The position numbers were made by a program, and so were the translations under genes. Of a DNA stretch of 64,000 nucleotides, positions 16,095 to 24,818 are shown one piece after another (the stretch's first letter is position 1; the number at the start of each line of letters is the position of its first letter). The stretch covers positions 1 through 64,000 of the forward strand of contig NZ_JAUMKC010000001.1 of assembly GCF_030519355.1 (NCBI RefSeq), read 5' to 3'. The notes below the pieces were generated by a model. It was not told the DNA's origin, ran no database searches, and saw only the letters and a program-made list of their open reading frames with translations. This DNA comes from Mucilaginibacter sp. L3T2-6. GTDB taxonomy: Bacteria; Bacteroidota; Bacteroidia; Sphingobacteriales; Sphingobacteriaceae.

Positions 16095-17339
16095 ATGATG
16101 AACCATGCACGACTCCTCCTGTTAATTTTCCTCGTATCATTTACAAGCATTGCCTCCGCCCAAAATAGGCTTAAAACCGGCACATGGCGCGGTATTTTAA
16201 CCAACGAGAGCAAGCATCAATTACCTTTTAATTTTGAGGTGAGCAATGTGGGTGACAAGCAGCAGATCACCATTATTAATGGTACCGAGCATTACCAGGT
16301 GCCTGACGTAACCACTAATGGCGACTCGGTATTTGTAAAAATGCCTTTGTTTGATTCGGAATTCAGGTTGAAGATGGGTGACGGCCACCTTTCGGGTAAC
16401 TGGATACGCCACCTGGGCGACCATGATTCAGCATTGCCGTTTACCGCTACAGCCAACACTCCATGGCGCTTTTTGAAAGACGTTGAAAAACCGGCTTATG
16501 ACATCAGCGGCCGCTGGGCTGCCGTTTTTGGAGAGGGTGATGGCCGCGACGAACTGGTAGGCGAATTTAAGCAGGACGGCAATAAGCTTACCGGCACCTT
16601 TTTAAGTACCACCGGCGATTACCGCTTCCTGGAAGGCTCCGTTTCTGGCGACAGGATGTATCTCTCCTGCTTCGATGGTTGCCACGCTTTTTTATTCACC
16701 GCAAAAATTAAAGACGGAAACACCATTGTTGACGGCGAAAATTATTCTGGTTACTCGGCCTTTACCAAATGGACGGCCGTTAAGAATGCCAACGCCAAGC
16801 TGCCCGACGCCTATTCGCTAACTGCATTGAAGCCGGGTTATAAAACAATCAGCTTCACGTTCCCGGATATTGACGGCAAAAAGGTGTCGCTGAGCGATGC
16901 CCGCTTTAAAAACAAGGTGGTAATTGTGCAGATGCTCGGCTCGTGGTGCCCTAACTGCATGGATGAAACCAATTTTATTGTCAACGGCGGCTATTACAAA
17001 AAATATCACCCTAAAGGGGTGGAGATCGTCGGCCTTGCTTATGAGCGCACCACCGATTTTAAAAAGTCGCAGAAAACGCTTGCCCAGCTTAAAAACCACT
17101 TTAACATACCATACCCGCTGCTGATAACCGGCTACACCCCGTCCAAAGGCGACCCGATGAAAAGCCTGCCCATGCTGGCCGACTTTAAAGGTTTCCCCAC
17201 CACGATCATCATCGACAAAAAAGGAAACGTACGCAAAATACACACAGGCTTTAACGGCCCCGGAACCGGTAACCATTACACCGAATTTATTGTTGAGTTT
17301 GATAAGCTGACAGAAGACCTGCTGGCGGAGAAGGGCTGA
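16095..17339 (+). CDS. Secreted TlpA-like thioredoxin-fold protein
   Basis: The protein (about 415 residues) has a signal peptide (NHARLLLLIFLVSFTSIASA). An N-terminal beta-rich region (about 25-235), as in Bacteroidota TlpA-family proteins, precedes a redoxin domain with the active site WCPNC (Cys285 and Cys288) and the cis-Pro region FKGFPTTIIIDKKG. It probably acts as a periplasmic thiol-disulfide oxidoreductase. Its partner is not evident from the neighbours. Start ATG 16095 or 16098; a -7 box just upstream excludes the earlier TTG. Confidence 0.85.
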   Translation: MMNHARLLLLIFLVSFTSIASAQNRLKTGTWRGILTNESKHQLPFNFEVSNVGDKQQITIINGTEHYQVPDVTTNGDSVFVKMPLFDSEFRLKMGDGHLSGNWIRHLGDHDSALPFTATANTPWRFLKDVEKPAYDISGRWAAVFGEGDGRDELVGEFKQDGNKLTGTFLSTTGDYRFLEGSVSGDRMYLSCFDGCHAFLFTAKIKDGNTIVDGENYSGYSAFTKWTAVKNANAKLPDAYSLTALKPGYKTISFTFPDIDGKKVSLSDARFKNKVVIVQMLGSWCPNCMDETNFIVNGGYYKKYHPKGVEIVGLAYERTTDFKKSQKTLAQLKNHFNIPYPLLITGYTPSKGDPMKSLPMLADFKGFPTTIIIDKKGNVRKIHTGFNGPGTGNHYTEFIVEFDKLTEDLLAEKG

Positions 17340-17426
17340 TGTGCGGATTTCTGATGTGCGAATTACGATCTTAGATTAATTGGCGGTTTGGGTAGTCGTA
17401 ATTCATTAACCTGAAACGTATATTCC

Positions 17427-18677
17427 TTAACTCTTTTCTTCCCAGATCGTACACAGGTGCAAAATCGTTTCCACCGCCTTCTGCATATCCTGAACAGATA
17501 CCCATTCGTGTTTGCTGTGGAAGGCATGTTCGCCGGCAAATATGTTTGGGCAGGGCAGGCCCATAAAAGATAACCGGGAACCGTCTGTACCGCCGCGGAT
17601 GCTGCATAGCCGGGGTTTAAGTCCGGCGCGCTGCATGGCTTCCATGCCATATTCAACAATCTGCGGATGCTTGTCCAGCACGCTTTTCATATTGCGGTAC
17701 TGTTGTTTTATATCGAGGGTATAGGTTGAGCCGGGGAAACTGGCCAATGCTTCGTCAGCTATCTTACGGATTACCTTGGCGTGTTCAATAAGCTTGTCAT
17801 CCTCAAAATCACGGATAATAAATTCGACCACGGCGGTTTCTGCATGTCCTTCAATACCCACGGGGTGCACAAAGCCCTGCATGCCTTCGGTATGCTCCGG
17901 CGAAAGACCGGCGGGCAGGCTGGCGATGATCCGGGCAGCAATTTTTATGGCGCTTTCCATCTTGCCTTTTGCAAAGCCGGGGTGCGAGCTAACGCCATGT
18001 ATGGTAAGCTTTGCTCCATTGGCGCTAAAGGTTTCGTTCTCCATATTCCCGGCACTTTCGCCATCCATTGTATAGCCTGCAAAGGCGCCAAGCTTTTTGA
18101 TGTCGGCTTTATCAACGCCACGGCCGATCTCTTCGTCAGGCGTAAACAAGATCCGGATGTCGCCGTGCTTAATCTCCGGGTGGTTCATCAGCTGGTAACA
18201 GGCATCCATAATTTCGGCTACACCGGCTTTGTTGTCAGCGCCAAGTAAGGTAGTGCCGCTGGCGGTGATAATATCGTTGCCGGTCTGGTTTTTCAGGCCT
18301 GGATGCTCGTTTAGTTTGATTATTTGCGAGGGATCATCAGGAAGAATAATATCATTACCCTGGTAGTTTTTATGTACCATGGGCCTTACGCCTGTGCCGC
18401 TGCAATCGGGCGCGGTGTCCATGTGCGAGCAGAAACAAATAACCGGCACCTGCTTATGCGAGTTTGACGGGATGGTGGCATAAACGTAACCATAATCGTC
18501 CAGATGTGCATCGGTAACCCCCATAGCCTGTAATTCGTGTACCAGCACGCGGCCCAGGTCCTTTTGTTTTTCTGTTGATGGGGTGGTCTCAGATTTTGGG
18601 TCAGACTGGGTATCGATAGTTACATAGCGCAGAAAACGGCTGGTAACGGTAAAATCAAAAGGTGAATTAAAAATCAT
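17427..18677 (-). CDS. pepT: Peptidase T (tripeptide aminopeptidase)
   Basis: The 416-residue M20B enzyme has the metal ligands in FCSHMDTAPD, LLGADNKAGVAEI, TPDEEIGRG and the C-terminal FAGEHAFHSKHEWV, and the dimerisation loop HPGFAKGKM. PepT removes the N-terminal residue from tripeptides in the cytoplasm. The ATG at 18677 is preferred over the GTG one codon earlier. A near-consensus TACCTTTA (18689-18682) lies 4 nt before it. Family length is about 410. Confidence 0.95.
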   Translation of the reverse strand: MIFNSPFDFTVTSRFLRYVTIDTQSDPKSETTPSTEKQKDLGRVLVHELQAMGVTDAHLDDYGYVYATIPSNSHKQVPVICFCSHMDTAPDCSGTGVRPMVHKNYQGNDIILPDDPSQIIKLNEHPGLKNQTGNDIITASGTTLLGADNKAGVAEIMDACYQLMNHPEIKHGDIRILFTPDEEIGRGVDKADIKKLGAFAGYTMDGESAGNMENETFSANGAKLTIHGVSSHPGFAKGKMESAIKIAARIIASLPAGLSPEHTEGMQGFVHPVGIEGHAETAVVEFIIRDFEDDKLIEHAKVIRKIADEALASFPGSTYTLDIKQQYRNMKSVLDKHPQIVEYGMEAMQRAGLKPRLCSIRGGTDGSRLSFMGLPCPNIFAGEHAFHSKHEWVSVQDMQKAVETILHLCTIWEEKS

Positions 18678-18695
18678 CACCTAAAGGTATTGATT

Positions 18696-18947
18696 TTAAT
18701 TTATTACCACTAAATCGTCATCCGGAATGATCCATTGGGCTTTGCCGGCATCTGTGCAATAATAAAAATTCATGTCGTAATTTGATTGTACGTACACGCT
18801 GTCTACCGTAAACGGCGCTGTTGAACCCGGAAGCTTAACACTGCTTTTCATTTTCACTTTGGTTCCCGGTTGCAATAGCCGCAAATCCGACGTTGACTTT
18901 TTACATGCGCATAATAGTAATAAGGCAATAATAAAGGTCCATTTCAT
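18696..18947 (-). CDS. Small lipoprotein of unknown function
   Basis: The 83-residue protein has a lipoprotein signal (MKWTFIIALLLLCACKK, lipobox LCAC). The mature part of about 68 residues is predicted beta-rich (GTKVKMKSSVKLPG, FTVDSVYVQ). It resembles no family I recognise. It is 18 bp upstream of pepT on the same strand, so they could be co-transcribed. Confidence 0.65.
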   Translation of the reverse strand: MKWTFIIALLLLCACKKSTSDLRLLQPGTKVKMKSSVKLPGSTAPFTVDSVYVQSNYDMNFYYCTDAGKAQWIIPDDDLVVIN

Positions 18948-19714
18948 CTCAGTAATTGTTTATCTGCCCAAACGCCATAAAAAGGGCGCTTAAACAAATG
19001 TCTAAGGAATATAGGTATTCGTTAATTTATCAAATCGGGCCCCCGGATAGGCGGCCTTAAGCCATAATTACCAAAAACAGTACCCGAAATGTGGAAAACT
19101 AATAATTTATCAGTAGCAAATATAAGAATCTGCGTTCAACTACCTAAAAACATCACATTTTTTATTATATAAATTTTCGCCTCGTGAAATTGAAAGTTAT
19201 CAACACTTGTTAAATGGGCAAACAACGAGACGAAACGTGTAAATATCGCCCCTGCGGTGCTTATCAGGGCGGTTTTGTACAATTAGTTATGTCAGCTGCC
19301 TTTAGCGAACGTTTTATTTAGGTTGCTGTTTGCCCGTTTTGGCTTACAATAATCGTTTATGAGTTACTGCATCAAAAACAGCTGGTCCGGAGCCTTTCAA
19401 ATCTTTAATTCATTGCTGCATATAGAGTTATAGACATTATGTTAATAAAAACTAACAGTTGTTATTTGAAATAAACATTTGATTTGCCGCAGTGGTATTT
19501 TGAATAATGTTGGCATAACGATACAACTGGCTTTAAATCAGTTGCTTTCGGTTGATTAACTGTTAAGATGCCAGCTATTTTCAGTTGGTATGCTTAAAGG
19601 CCGGGCCGCTGTGTAAAAAGTTCAATGGATTGTTAATGAAAAAAGTTTGCCGAACATTTATTTCAGACCTATCGTTTAAATACAAACCATCATGATAAAT
19701 CCGGGAGCTTGACA
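18948..19714. other. 767-bp intergenic region with little recognisable content
   Basis: I see no ORF of note, tRNA or consensus promoter. An imperfect hairpin CGCCCCTG/CAGGGCG followed by GTTTT lies near 19250-19277. The remainder is AT-rich. Confidence 0.5.
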
Positions 19715-20452
19715 TTGAAAAGGTTTATTTTATTTATTGTTGCGGTAATTGCGGCTATAAAAGCCGAAGCACAGGCAGGGTTTAATTATTACGAATTTGG
19801 GATTGGCGGCGGATTGTCCTATGAGCGCGGTTACACTAATATCCCCAGGCAAAACAATAATATCGCGTATAACTTTAATCTGATCTACAATTATAATCCC
19901 TATTTGCCCATGGAACTGGAAATTCAAAAGGGGCAATTGTCTGGCGGCGGGATAACAGTGGATAAAGACAGGTACGGACGGAAATACGTTAACAATTTCA
20001 TGGCGCTTTATGCGCATGTTGATGTGCAATTGGGTTCTTTTATCGATTACGGAAATGATAAATTCTTAAATTTTGCAAAGAATTTTTATTTTGGTTCAGG
20101 CTTCGGCGTCGTGAAAAACAACAATACCGTGCAACGTACCAATACGATTGCTGCAAACGGTCCGCTGAATTATGTTTTTCCGGGGCAGGATAAAAGCTAC
20201 AACTATGCTGTGCCGTTGCGGGTAGGCTATGAAATTAAAATATTCGATTCATACAACGAGCCGGGCTGGGCGATAGACATAGGATACGTTCACAATCTTG
20301 TTTTCGGCGAAGGACTGGATGGTTATGACGACCCGACGGCGAAGTTTAAAAATAACGCTACCAACCAGTACCGGCAGTTTGCCATTACCTTTAAATATTT
20401 CTTCGGCAATACGGTATCATACAACAAACTGGTTAGAGATTACGGATTTTAG
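19715..20452 (+). CDS. Outer-membrane beta-barrel protein with a TTG start
   Basis: The protein (about 245 residues) has a signal peptide (KRFILFIVAVIAAIKAEAQ) and a body of alternating aromatic/hydrophobic strands (FNYYEFGIGGGLSYERGY, YRQFAITFKYFFG) typical of small outer-membrane barrels with an OmpA/porin-like fold. No in-frame ATG fits before the signal peptide, because ATG 19692 runs into a stop. Translation must therefore use a TTG at 19709 or, more naturally, 19715. The MmcQ/YjbR gene follows 2 bp later. Function unknown. Confidence 0.7.
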   Translation: MKRFILFIVAVIAAIKAEAQAGFNYYEFGIGGGLSYERGYTNIPRQNNNIAYNFNLIYNYNPYLPMELEIQKGQLSGGGITVDKDRYGRKYVNNFMALYAHVDVQLGSFIDYGNDKFLNFAKNFYFGSGFGVVKNNNTVQRTNTIAANGPLNYVFPGQDKSYNYAVPLRVGYEIKIFDSYNEPGWAIDIGYVHNLVFGEGLDGYDDPTAKFKNNATNQYRQFAITFKYFFGNTVSYNKLVRDYGF

Positions 20453-20454
20453 TT

Positions 20455-20814
20455 ATGAATATTGAAGAACTGCGTGAATATTGCCTGCAAAAACCTGCAG
20501 TTACTGAAGGGTTGCCCTTTGGCGAGGATACGCTTGTATTTAAGGTTGCCGGTAAGATGTTCCTGCTCACCAGCATTAGCCAGGGCAACAGCTTTAATGT
20601 AAAATGCGACCCTGAACTCGCCATAGAATTAAGAGAAAAATATCCCGAAGTACAACCCGGTTACCACATGAACAAAAAGATGTGGAACACCGTAGCGCTT
20701 GACGGCGCACTTACTACCCGCCAGCTGCACGGGATGATCGACCACTCGTACGACGAGGTGGTTAAAGGCCTGCCAAAAAAGGTAAGGGAGGAGATGGCAA
20801 ATGAGGAGCAGTAA
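20455..20814 (+). CDS. MmcQ/YjbR family protein
   Basis: The 119-residue protein matches the YjbR fold: LREYCLQKPAVTEGLPFGEDTLVFKVAGKMF at the start and NKKMWNTVALDG and MIDHSYDEVVKGLPKK near the end. The family is related to the double-wing DNA-binding fold of CyaY-like proteins. A DNA-binding role is suggested but not proven. It follows the beta-barrel gene directly. Confidence 0.85.
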   Translation: MNIEELREYCLQKPAVTEGLPFGEDTLVFKVAGKMFLLTSISQGNSFNVKCDPELAIELREKYPEVQPGYHMNKKMWNTVALDGALTTRQLHGMIDHSYDEVVKGLPKKVREEMANEEQ

Positions 20815-20898
20815 AACCATGTTTGAAAGAGCGACTGCGTCTGCCAGTTAGATAGGCTTGCGGGAAAAAAACTCTTTTGGAACAAGAAGAGCGAGGGT

Positions 20899-20925
20899 TG
20901 TCATGGTGAGCCTGTCGAACCACGA
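20899..20925 (+). repeat. Left 27-bp inverted repeat of the GIY-YIG cassette
   Basis: It reads TGTCATGGTGAGCC then TGTCGAACCACGA and is the perfect reverse complement of 21296-21322. The identity breaks immediately at both ends. Confidence 0.9.
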
Positions 20926-20967
20926 TGCGCGGGGGCAACACAGATATTATTGGAACCTGATTGTATA

Positions 20968-21255
20968 ATGAAACAATATTTTGTATACATATTACTTTGC
21001 AGCGATAACTCCTATTACACCGGCCTAACAAACAACCTTGAGCGCAGATTATATGAACACGAAATGGGTTTAGATCCTAAATCTTACACTTTCAAAAGAA
21101 GACCTTTAAAACTTGTTTTCCAGGAGACGTTTCGGAATATAAACCAGGCGATATTGTTTGAAAAACAAATTAAAGGATGGCGCCGGGAAAAGAAAGAAGC
21201 AATAGTTCGCGGCGATTGGCACTTATTACCCGAACTTTCAAAAAATCGCATGTAA
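20968..21255 (+). CDS. GIY-YIG domain endonuclease (UPF0213/YhbQ-like)
   Basis: The 95-residue protein is a bare GIY-YIG domain: YFVYILLCSDNSYYTGLTNNLERRLYEHE holds the two Tyr-containing strands and the catalytic Arg, and FRNINQAILFEKQIKGW carries the conserved Glu. It has no DNA-binding extension. The start is ATG 20968. It is enclosed by perfect 27-bp inverted repeats, so it may act on its own flanks, but stand-alone members of this family have no firmly established role. Confidence 0.9.
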   Translation: MKQYFVYILLCSDNSYYTGLTNNLERRLYEHEMGLDPKSYTFKRRPLKLVFQETFRNINQAILFEKQIKGWRREKKEAIVRGDWHLLPELSKNRM

Positions 21256-21295
21256 AAGCCTGTTGGTAAGGCATGTGTACGGGCCACTGCGCTTG

Positions 21296-21322
21296 TCGTG
21301 GTTCGACAGGCTCACCATGACA
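21296..21322 (-). repeat. Right 27-bp inverted repeat of the GIY-YIG cassette
   Basis: Exact reverse complement of 20899-20925. It begins 40 bp after the GIY-YIG stop codon and ends about 75 bp before the promoter box of the M14 peptidase gene. Confidence 0.9.
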
Positions 21323-21396
21323 GGCCGGCGCTTTCAGTCGGGTCATAATATCCCGCAGGTAACTAACAAAATACACTATAATCTCCGGCCGGTAAT

Positions 21397-21404
21397 TATA
21401 TTTG
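21397..21404 (+). promoter_or_regulatory. -7 box (TATATTTG) for the M14 peptidase
   Basis: A perfect TAnnTTTG match 15 nt before ATG 21420. It overlaps the in-frame TTG at 21402, which argues against using that codon as the start. Confidence 0.55.
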
Positions 21405-21419
21405 TGGAAAGCCCTTTTC

Positions 21420-23162
21420 ATGAAAAAACTATTACTGGCCCTGTTTTCGTGCGCTAGCTTTTTAACAGCCCATGCACAGCTTACCCCTTTTGAATTAAGC
21501 AAGGATAAAAACTACACCGCTACCTATGCAGAAGTCATCACTTATTATAAAAAACTGGCGGCCGCAAATCCGCAAATGAAGCTGATCAATTACGGCACAA
21601 CCGATATTGGCAAACCGCTTACATTGGTGGTATTATCGCGCGATAAGGTGTTCGACCCCTTGCTGGTAAAGAAACAGGGAAAGCAAGTGCTGCTTATTAA
21701 CAATGGCATCCATCCCGGAGAGCCGGAGGGTATAGACGCCAGCATGATGTGGGCCCGCGACCTGCTTAAGAAGAACGCGCTGCCAAAAGATATTGTTATC
21801 TGCATGATAGCATTATATAATATTGATGGCAGCATGAACCGTGGCTTGAGCCGTGTAAGCCAGAATGGCCCGCGTGCTTATGGCTTTAGGGGCAATTACC
21901 GCAACCTGGACCTGAACCGGGATTTTATTAAAGCCGACAGCCGCAACGCCCTGGCTTTTGAGCGGATAGTAAATACATGGAACCCTGAAATATTCCTGGA
22001 CAACCACACCAGCGATGGCGCCGATTACCAATACGTGATGACGCTGATTGAAACTCAAAAAGATAAGCAAAACCCAATCCTTTCAAAATATACCTCTGAA
22101 ACGTTAACCCCCGAATTGTATAAACGTATGAAAAAGGGAGGCTTCGAGATGATCCCTTATGGCGCCGGCGAAAGGGGCTTGCCGGATTCGGGTATCGTAA
22201 GTTTCCTGGAGACGCCGAGATTTGCCACCGGTTATACGGCGCAGCGCAATATCATCAGTTATATTACCGAAACACATATGCTTAAATCGTTTGATAAAAG
22301 GGTTTATGCAACGTATGATTTTGAGCAACACCTGCTGGATATTTTTGTGCGCGATGCCAAACTTATTGGCGAACTGAAGCGTAAAGCAGACGAGCAGGTG
22401 GCTAAACAAAAGGTATTTGCCCTGAATTGGGATGTGGACCGGGATAAGGTGGATACCATTACCTTTAAAGGTTATGCAGCCTTGTACAAACCCAGCGACG
22501 TAAGCGGACTGAAGCGCCTGTATTACGACCGGAATCAACCCTACGCCAAAATTGTTAAATACTATAACACCTATAAGGTTACCGACAGCGCAACCAAACC
22601 CATCGCCTATGTAATTCCGCAGGCATGGGGTAAGGTTATTGATTTGTTTAAGCTGAACAGCGTAATGATGCACCGCTTAGCGCACGATACTACATTGAAT
22701 CTCCAGATGTATTACCTTGGCGATTTTAAAACGGCTCAAAGACCATTTGAAGGGCATTACCTGCACAGTGGTGTGAAACTGGAACCGACCGAAATGAAGG
22801 TAAAATTTTACGAAGGTGATTATGTAGTTTATACCAACCAATGGCTGAACCGTTATATTGTTGAAACGCTTGAGCCACAGGGTGTGGATTCATTCTTCGC
22901 ATGGAACTTTTTTGATTCGGTTTTAGGCGAAAAGGAATACTTCAGCAACTATGTATTTGAAGACAAGGCAGCCGAAATGTTGAAGAACGATCCTGAGTTA
23001 AAGAAAAAGCTGGACGATGCCAAAGCAAAAGACCCTAAACTGGCCGGCAGCGCAGGTGCGCAATTAAACTTTATTTACCGTAACTCCATCTATTTCGAAA
23101 AAACATATCTTCGCTACCCTGTCGGCCGCATTGTTACCGACGCTAAACTTGATTTGAAGTAG
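21420..23162 (+). CDS. Secreted M14 family zinc carboxypeptidase
   Basis: The 580-residue protein has a signal peptide (KKLLLALFSCASFLTAHA). The zinc ligands are in IHPGEPEG (His98 and Glu101) and DNHTSDG (about residue 198), and YRNLDLNRDF supplies the substrate-binding Arg region. The C-terminal half (about 330-580) has no obvious further domain. It is expected to release C-terminal residues from peptides in the periplasm. The rhomboid gene starts on the base after its stop codon, so the two are surely co-transcribed. Confidence 0.9.
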   Translation: MKKLLLALFSCASFLTAHAQLTPFELSKDKNYTATYAEVITYYKKLAAANPQMKLINYGTTDIGKPLTLVVLSRDKVFDPLLVKKQGKQVLLINNGIHPGEPEGIDASMMWARDLLKKNALPKDIVICMIALYNIDGSMNRGLSRVSQNGPRAYGFRGNYRNLDLNRDFIKADSRNALAFERIVNTWNPEIFLDNHTSDGADYQYVMTLIETQKDKQNPILSKYTSETLTPELYKRMKKGGFEMIPYGAGERGLPDSGIVSFLETPRFATGYTAQRNIISYITETHMLKSFDKRVYATYDFEQHLLDIFVRDAKLIGELKRKADEQVAKQKVFALNWDVDRDKVDTITFKGYAALYKPSDVSGLKRLYYDRNQPYAKIVKYYNTYKVTDSATKPIAYVIPQAWGKVIDLFKLNSVMMHRLAHDTTLNLQMYYLGDFKTAQRPFEGHYLHSGVKLEPTEMKVKFYEGDYVVYTNQWLNRYIVETLEPQGVDSFFAWNFFDSVLGEKEYFSNYVFEDKAAEMLKNDPELKKKLDDAKAKDPKLAGSAGAQLNFIYRNSIYFEKTYLRYPVGRIVTDAKLDLK

Positions 23163-23807
23163 ATGAACGAAATAGCAATAATTTGGGCTGCTGCGCCGGT
23201 AGCCTCGGTAATATTTATAATAACATTGGCCGCCTCCTGGTGGGCGTTCAGCAGCGATAATGCGTATGCCAATATGATATTGCACCCCTATGGGGTATAC
23301 AGAGGCTATAAGCGCTATACCGTAATAACCAGCGGCTTGATACACGCTGATTTGATGCACCTGTTCTTCAATATGTTAAGCTATTTCTTTTTTGCTTTTC
23401 AGTTAGAAGTCAGCCTGGGGCACTGGCAGTTTGGCGTGCTGTATTTTTTAAGTTTGATATTGAGCGATCTGCCCACGGTCTATAAACATAAAAACGACGA
23501 CTGGTATTATTGTCTTGGCGCATCAGGCGCAGTAAGTGCGGTGGTATTCGGCGCCATTTTATATGACCCGCTGGCTCCCTTAGGTTTTATGCTGATACCG
23601 GGCATACAGATACCGGCGGTTATATACGGTGTGATGTATTTGTTTTATTGCAATTATGCTTCAAAACGGGCTTCGGATAACATCAACCATGATGCGCACA
23701 TGTTTGGCGCCCTGAGCGGGTTGCTGCTTACCATTATATTAAACCCGCACGTAGTGCACGAGTTTATAGGCAAGGTTAGCGTGGGAGTTCAATCGTGGTT
23801 CCATTAA
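23163..23807 (+). CDS. Rhomboid family intramembrane serine protease
   Basis: The 214-residue protein has about six membrane segments, the HADLMHLFFNMLSYFFFAF helix (HxxxHxxxN), the nucleophile loop GASGAVSAV (Ser of GASG) and the catalytic His region HDAHMFGALSGLLL. It cleaves transmembrane segments in the inner membrane. It begins directly at the stop of the M14 peptidase gene and its 3' end overlaps the convergent minus-strand gene by 32 bp. Confidence 0.9.
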   Translation: MNEIAIIWAAAPVASVIFIITLAASWWAFSSDNAYANMILHPYGVYRGYKRYTVITSGLIHADLMHLFFNMLSYFFFAFQLEVSLGHWQFGVLYFLSLILSDLPTVYKHKNDDWYYCLGASGAVSAVVFGAILYDPLAPLGFMLIPGIQIPAVIYGVMYLFYCNYASKRASDNINHDAHMFGALSGLLLTIILNPHVVHEFIGKVSVGVQSWFH

Positions 23808-24765
23808 CCAGGTTGCCGTCCTCATCGAACAAAAAGCTCATCGGGTTTTCCGGGTCTTTGATGATCTCGAACAGCACATAGCCCCAGTTTTTCCAGAAGC
23901 TTTCAAGCACCTGGCCGTAAACTTTGCCAATCCAGTTATCGAACAAGGGCTTGCTGCTCATGCCGCGTAATGGCATTGCCTCAATGTATATTTCATCCCC
24001 CGCAGGTAAAACGTTATATTCCGGTAACCGGTTAAACAGGTAAGCCGAATAAAACACCCGTCCGCAAAACTCTTCGAACTGGATGGGGTGCAGTACTTCT
24101 CCCTTTATCTTATCGTAAATCTCCTTGTGGTATTGAAAATTTGCACCGTTATCCTGCAGGCAGATAATCAACCCGAAATTGCGGATACGTAAAGAAAAAG
24201 TAAGGGTGTTGATCTCATCGCGATAACCAAATTCAGCCGGGTTATTATCTACCTTAAATAAAAAAAGACTAAAAGGAGTGAAATCTTCAAACACAATGGG
24301 CAGCGTTAAACTCTGCAGCATCAGATGCAGGTGGCTGAACTTATGTACGATGGATTGCGAGATGTTAAACTCTTCCCCCTGTGCATGTTGTAGTTTAATG
24401 CCGCTTTGCACTTCATTAAAAATGATGCCATACAGCAGTTTGCCTGCCCACTGGAAAAGTTTAAGCTCATCAAGTTGCTTTACGGCCTCGTAACCGCTAT
24501 CAAACGCTGCTGCAATTTCCTGTTCAAGCGGTTCAAGACAGGCCTCGTTAACTTTAGCGGAGCACGGCACTTTAATATCCTTATAAGTGGTCATGCTTTC
24601 GTCCAGCATTTTGATGGATTTATCTTCCAGCTGGTAGCGGCTCATGAGCCATTGCGGGAACACCTGTATCCGTTCCTCGGGCGAGGTTAATTCCTGTCCG
24701 GTTAAAAAGCAACGCTGGTTGCCGAAACTGAACGACTCGAACGGAGAATAAATTTGTTGGCTCAT
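23776..24765 (-). CDS. Uncharacterised protein with a decayed HNH-like N-terminus
   Basis: The 329-residue protein is soluble, with no signal or membrane segment. I do not recognise a named family. Residues about 18-75 (RCFLTGQELTSPEERIQVFPQWL, then VPCSAKVN) follow the layout CxxCG...EHxFPxWL...PCCxxCN of some HNH-type proteins, but most metal-binding Cys and the His are replaced. The rest may be a beta-rich domain of unknown role. A TATCTTTG box lies 4 nt before its ATG. Its 3' end overlaps the rhomboid gene. Confidence 0.6.
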   Translation of the reverse strand: MSQQIYSPFESFSFGNQRCFLTGQELTSPEERIQVFPQWLMSRYQLEDKSIKMLDESMTTYKDIKVPCSAKVNEACLEPLEQEIAAAFDSGYEAVKQLDELKLFQWAGKLLYGIIFNEVQSGIKLQHAQGEEFNISQSIVHKFSHLHLMLQSLTLPIVFEDFTPFSLFLFKVDNNPAEFGYRDEINTLTFSLRIRNFGLIICLQDNGANFQYHKEIYDKIKGEVLHPIQFEEFCGRVFYSAYLFNRLPEYNVLPAGDEIYIEAMPLRGMSSKPLFDNWIGKVYGQVLESFWKNWGYVLFEIIKDPENPMSFLFDEDGNLVNGTTIELPR

Positions 24766-24769
24766 GGCG

Positions 24770-24777
24770 CAAAGATA
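24770..24777 (-). promoter_or_regulatory. -7 box (TATCTTTG) 4 nt before the start on the minus strand
   Basis: Perfect TAnnTTTG on the minus strand at 24777-24770, with the ATG at 24765. It is arranged divergently with the plus-strand box at 24803-24810. Confidence 0.5.
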
Positions 24778-24802
24778 CGCTTCAAATCCGGCAGGAAAAT
24801 TT

Positions 24803-24810
24803 TAGCTTTG
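24803..24810 (+). promoter_or_regulatory. -7 box (TAGCTTTG) for the dipeptide epimerase
   Basis: Perfect TAnnTTTG ending 8 nt before ATG 24819. No clear -33 TTG at the usual distance. Confidence 0.5.
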
Positions 24811-24818
24811 AATTTAAC

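Larger units (their letters stand above)
20899..21322. mobile_element. Candidate mobile cassette: GIY-YIG gene within a perfect 27-bp inverted repeat
   Basis: The 27 bases at 20899-20925 are the exact reverse complement of 21296-21322, and the only gene between them is a compact GIY-YIG nuclease. Inside the arms a GCGC word recurs two bases out of register. No target-site duplication is obvious to me. The repeat core (cctgtcgaac/gttcgacagg) is a word I recall as common intergenic sequence in bacterial genomes. The mobile nature is an inference from the symmetric enclosure. Confidence 0.55.

Noticed and set aside
21402..21419. TTG start for the M14 peptidase (and similar TTGs at 15670, 16089, 34603)
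   Set aside because: At 21402, 15670 and 16089 the TTG is the end of a perfect TAnnTTTG promoter box; at 34603 it would bury the signal peptide. Downstream ATGs fit better.
23776..23807. Rhomboid and convergent gene overlap as evidence that one is false
   Set aside because: Both proteins look real to their C-termini or close to them. A 32-bp overlap of convergent 3' ends is unusual but acceptable.
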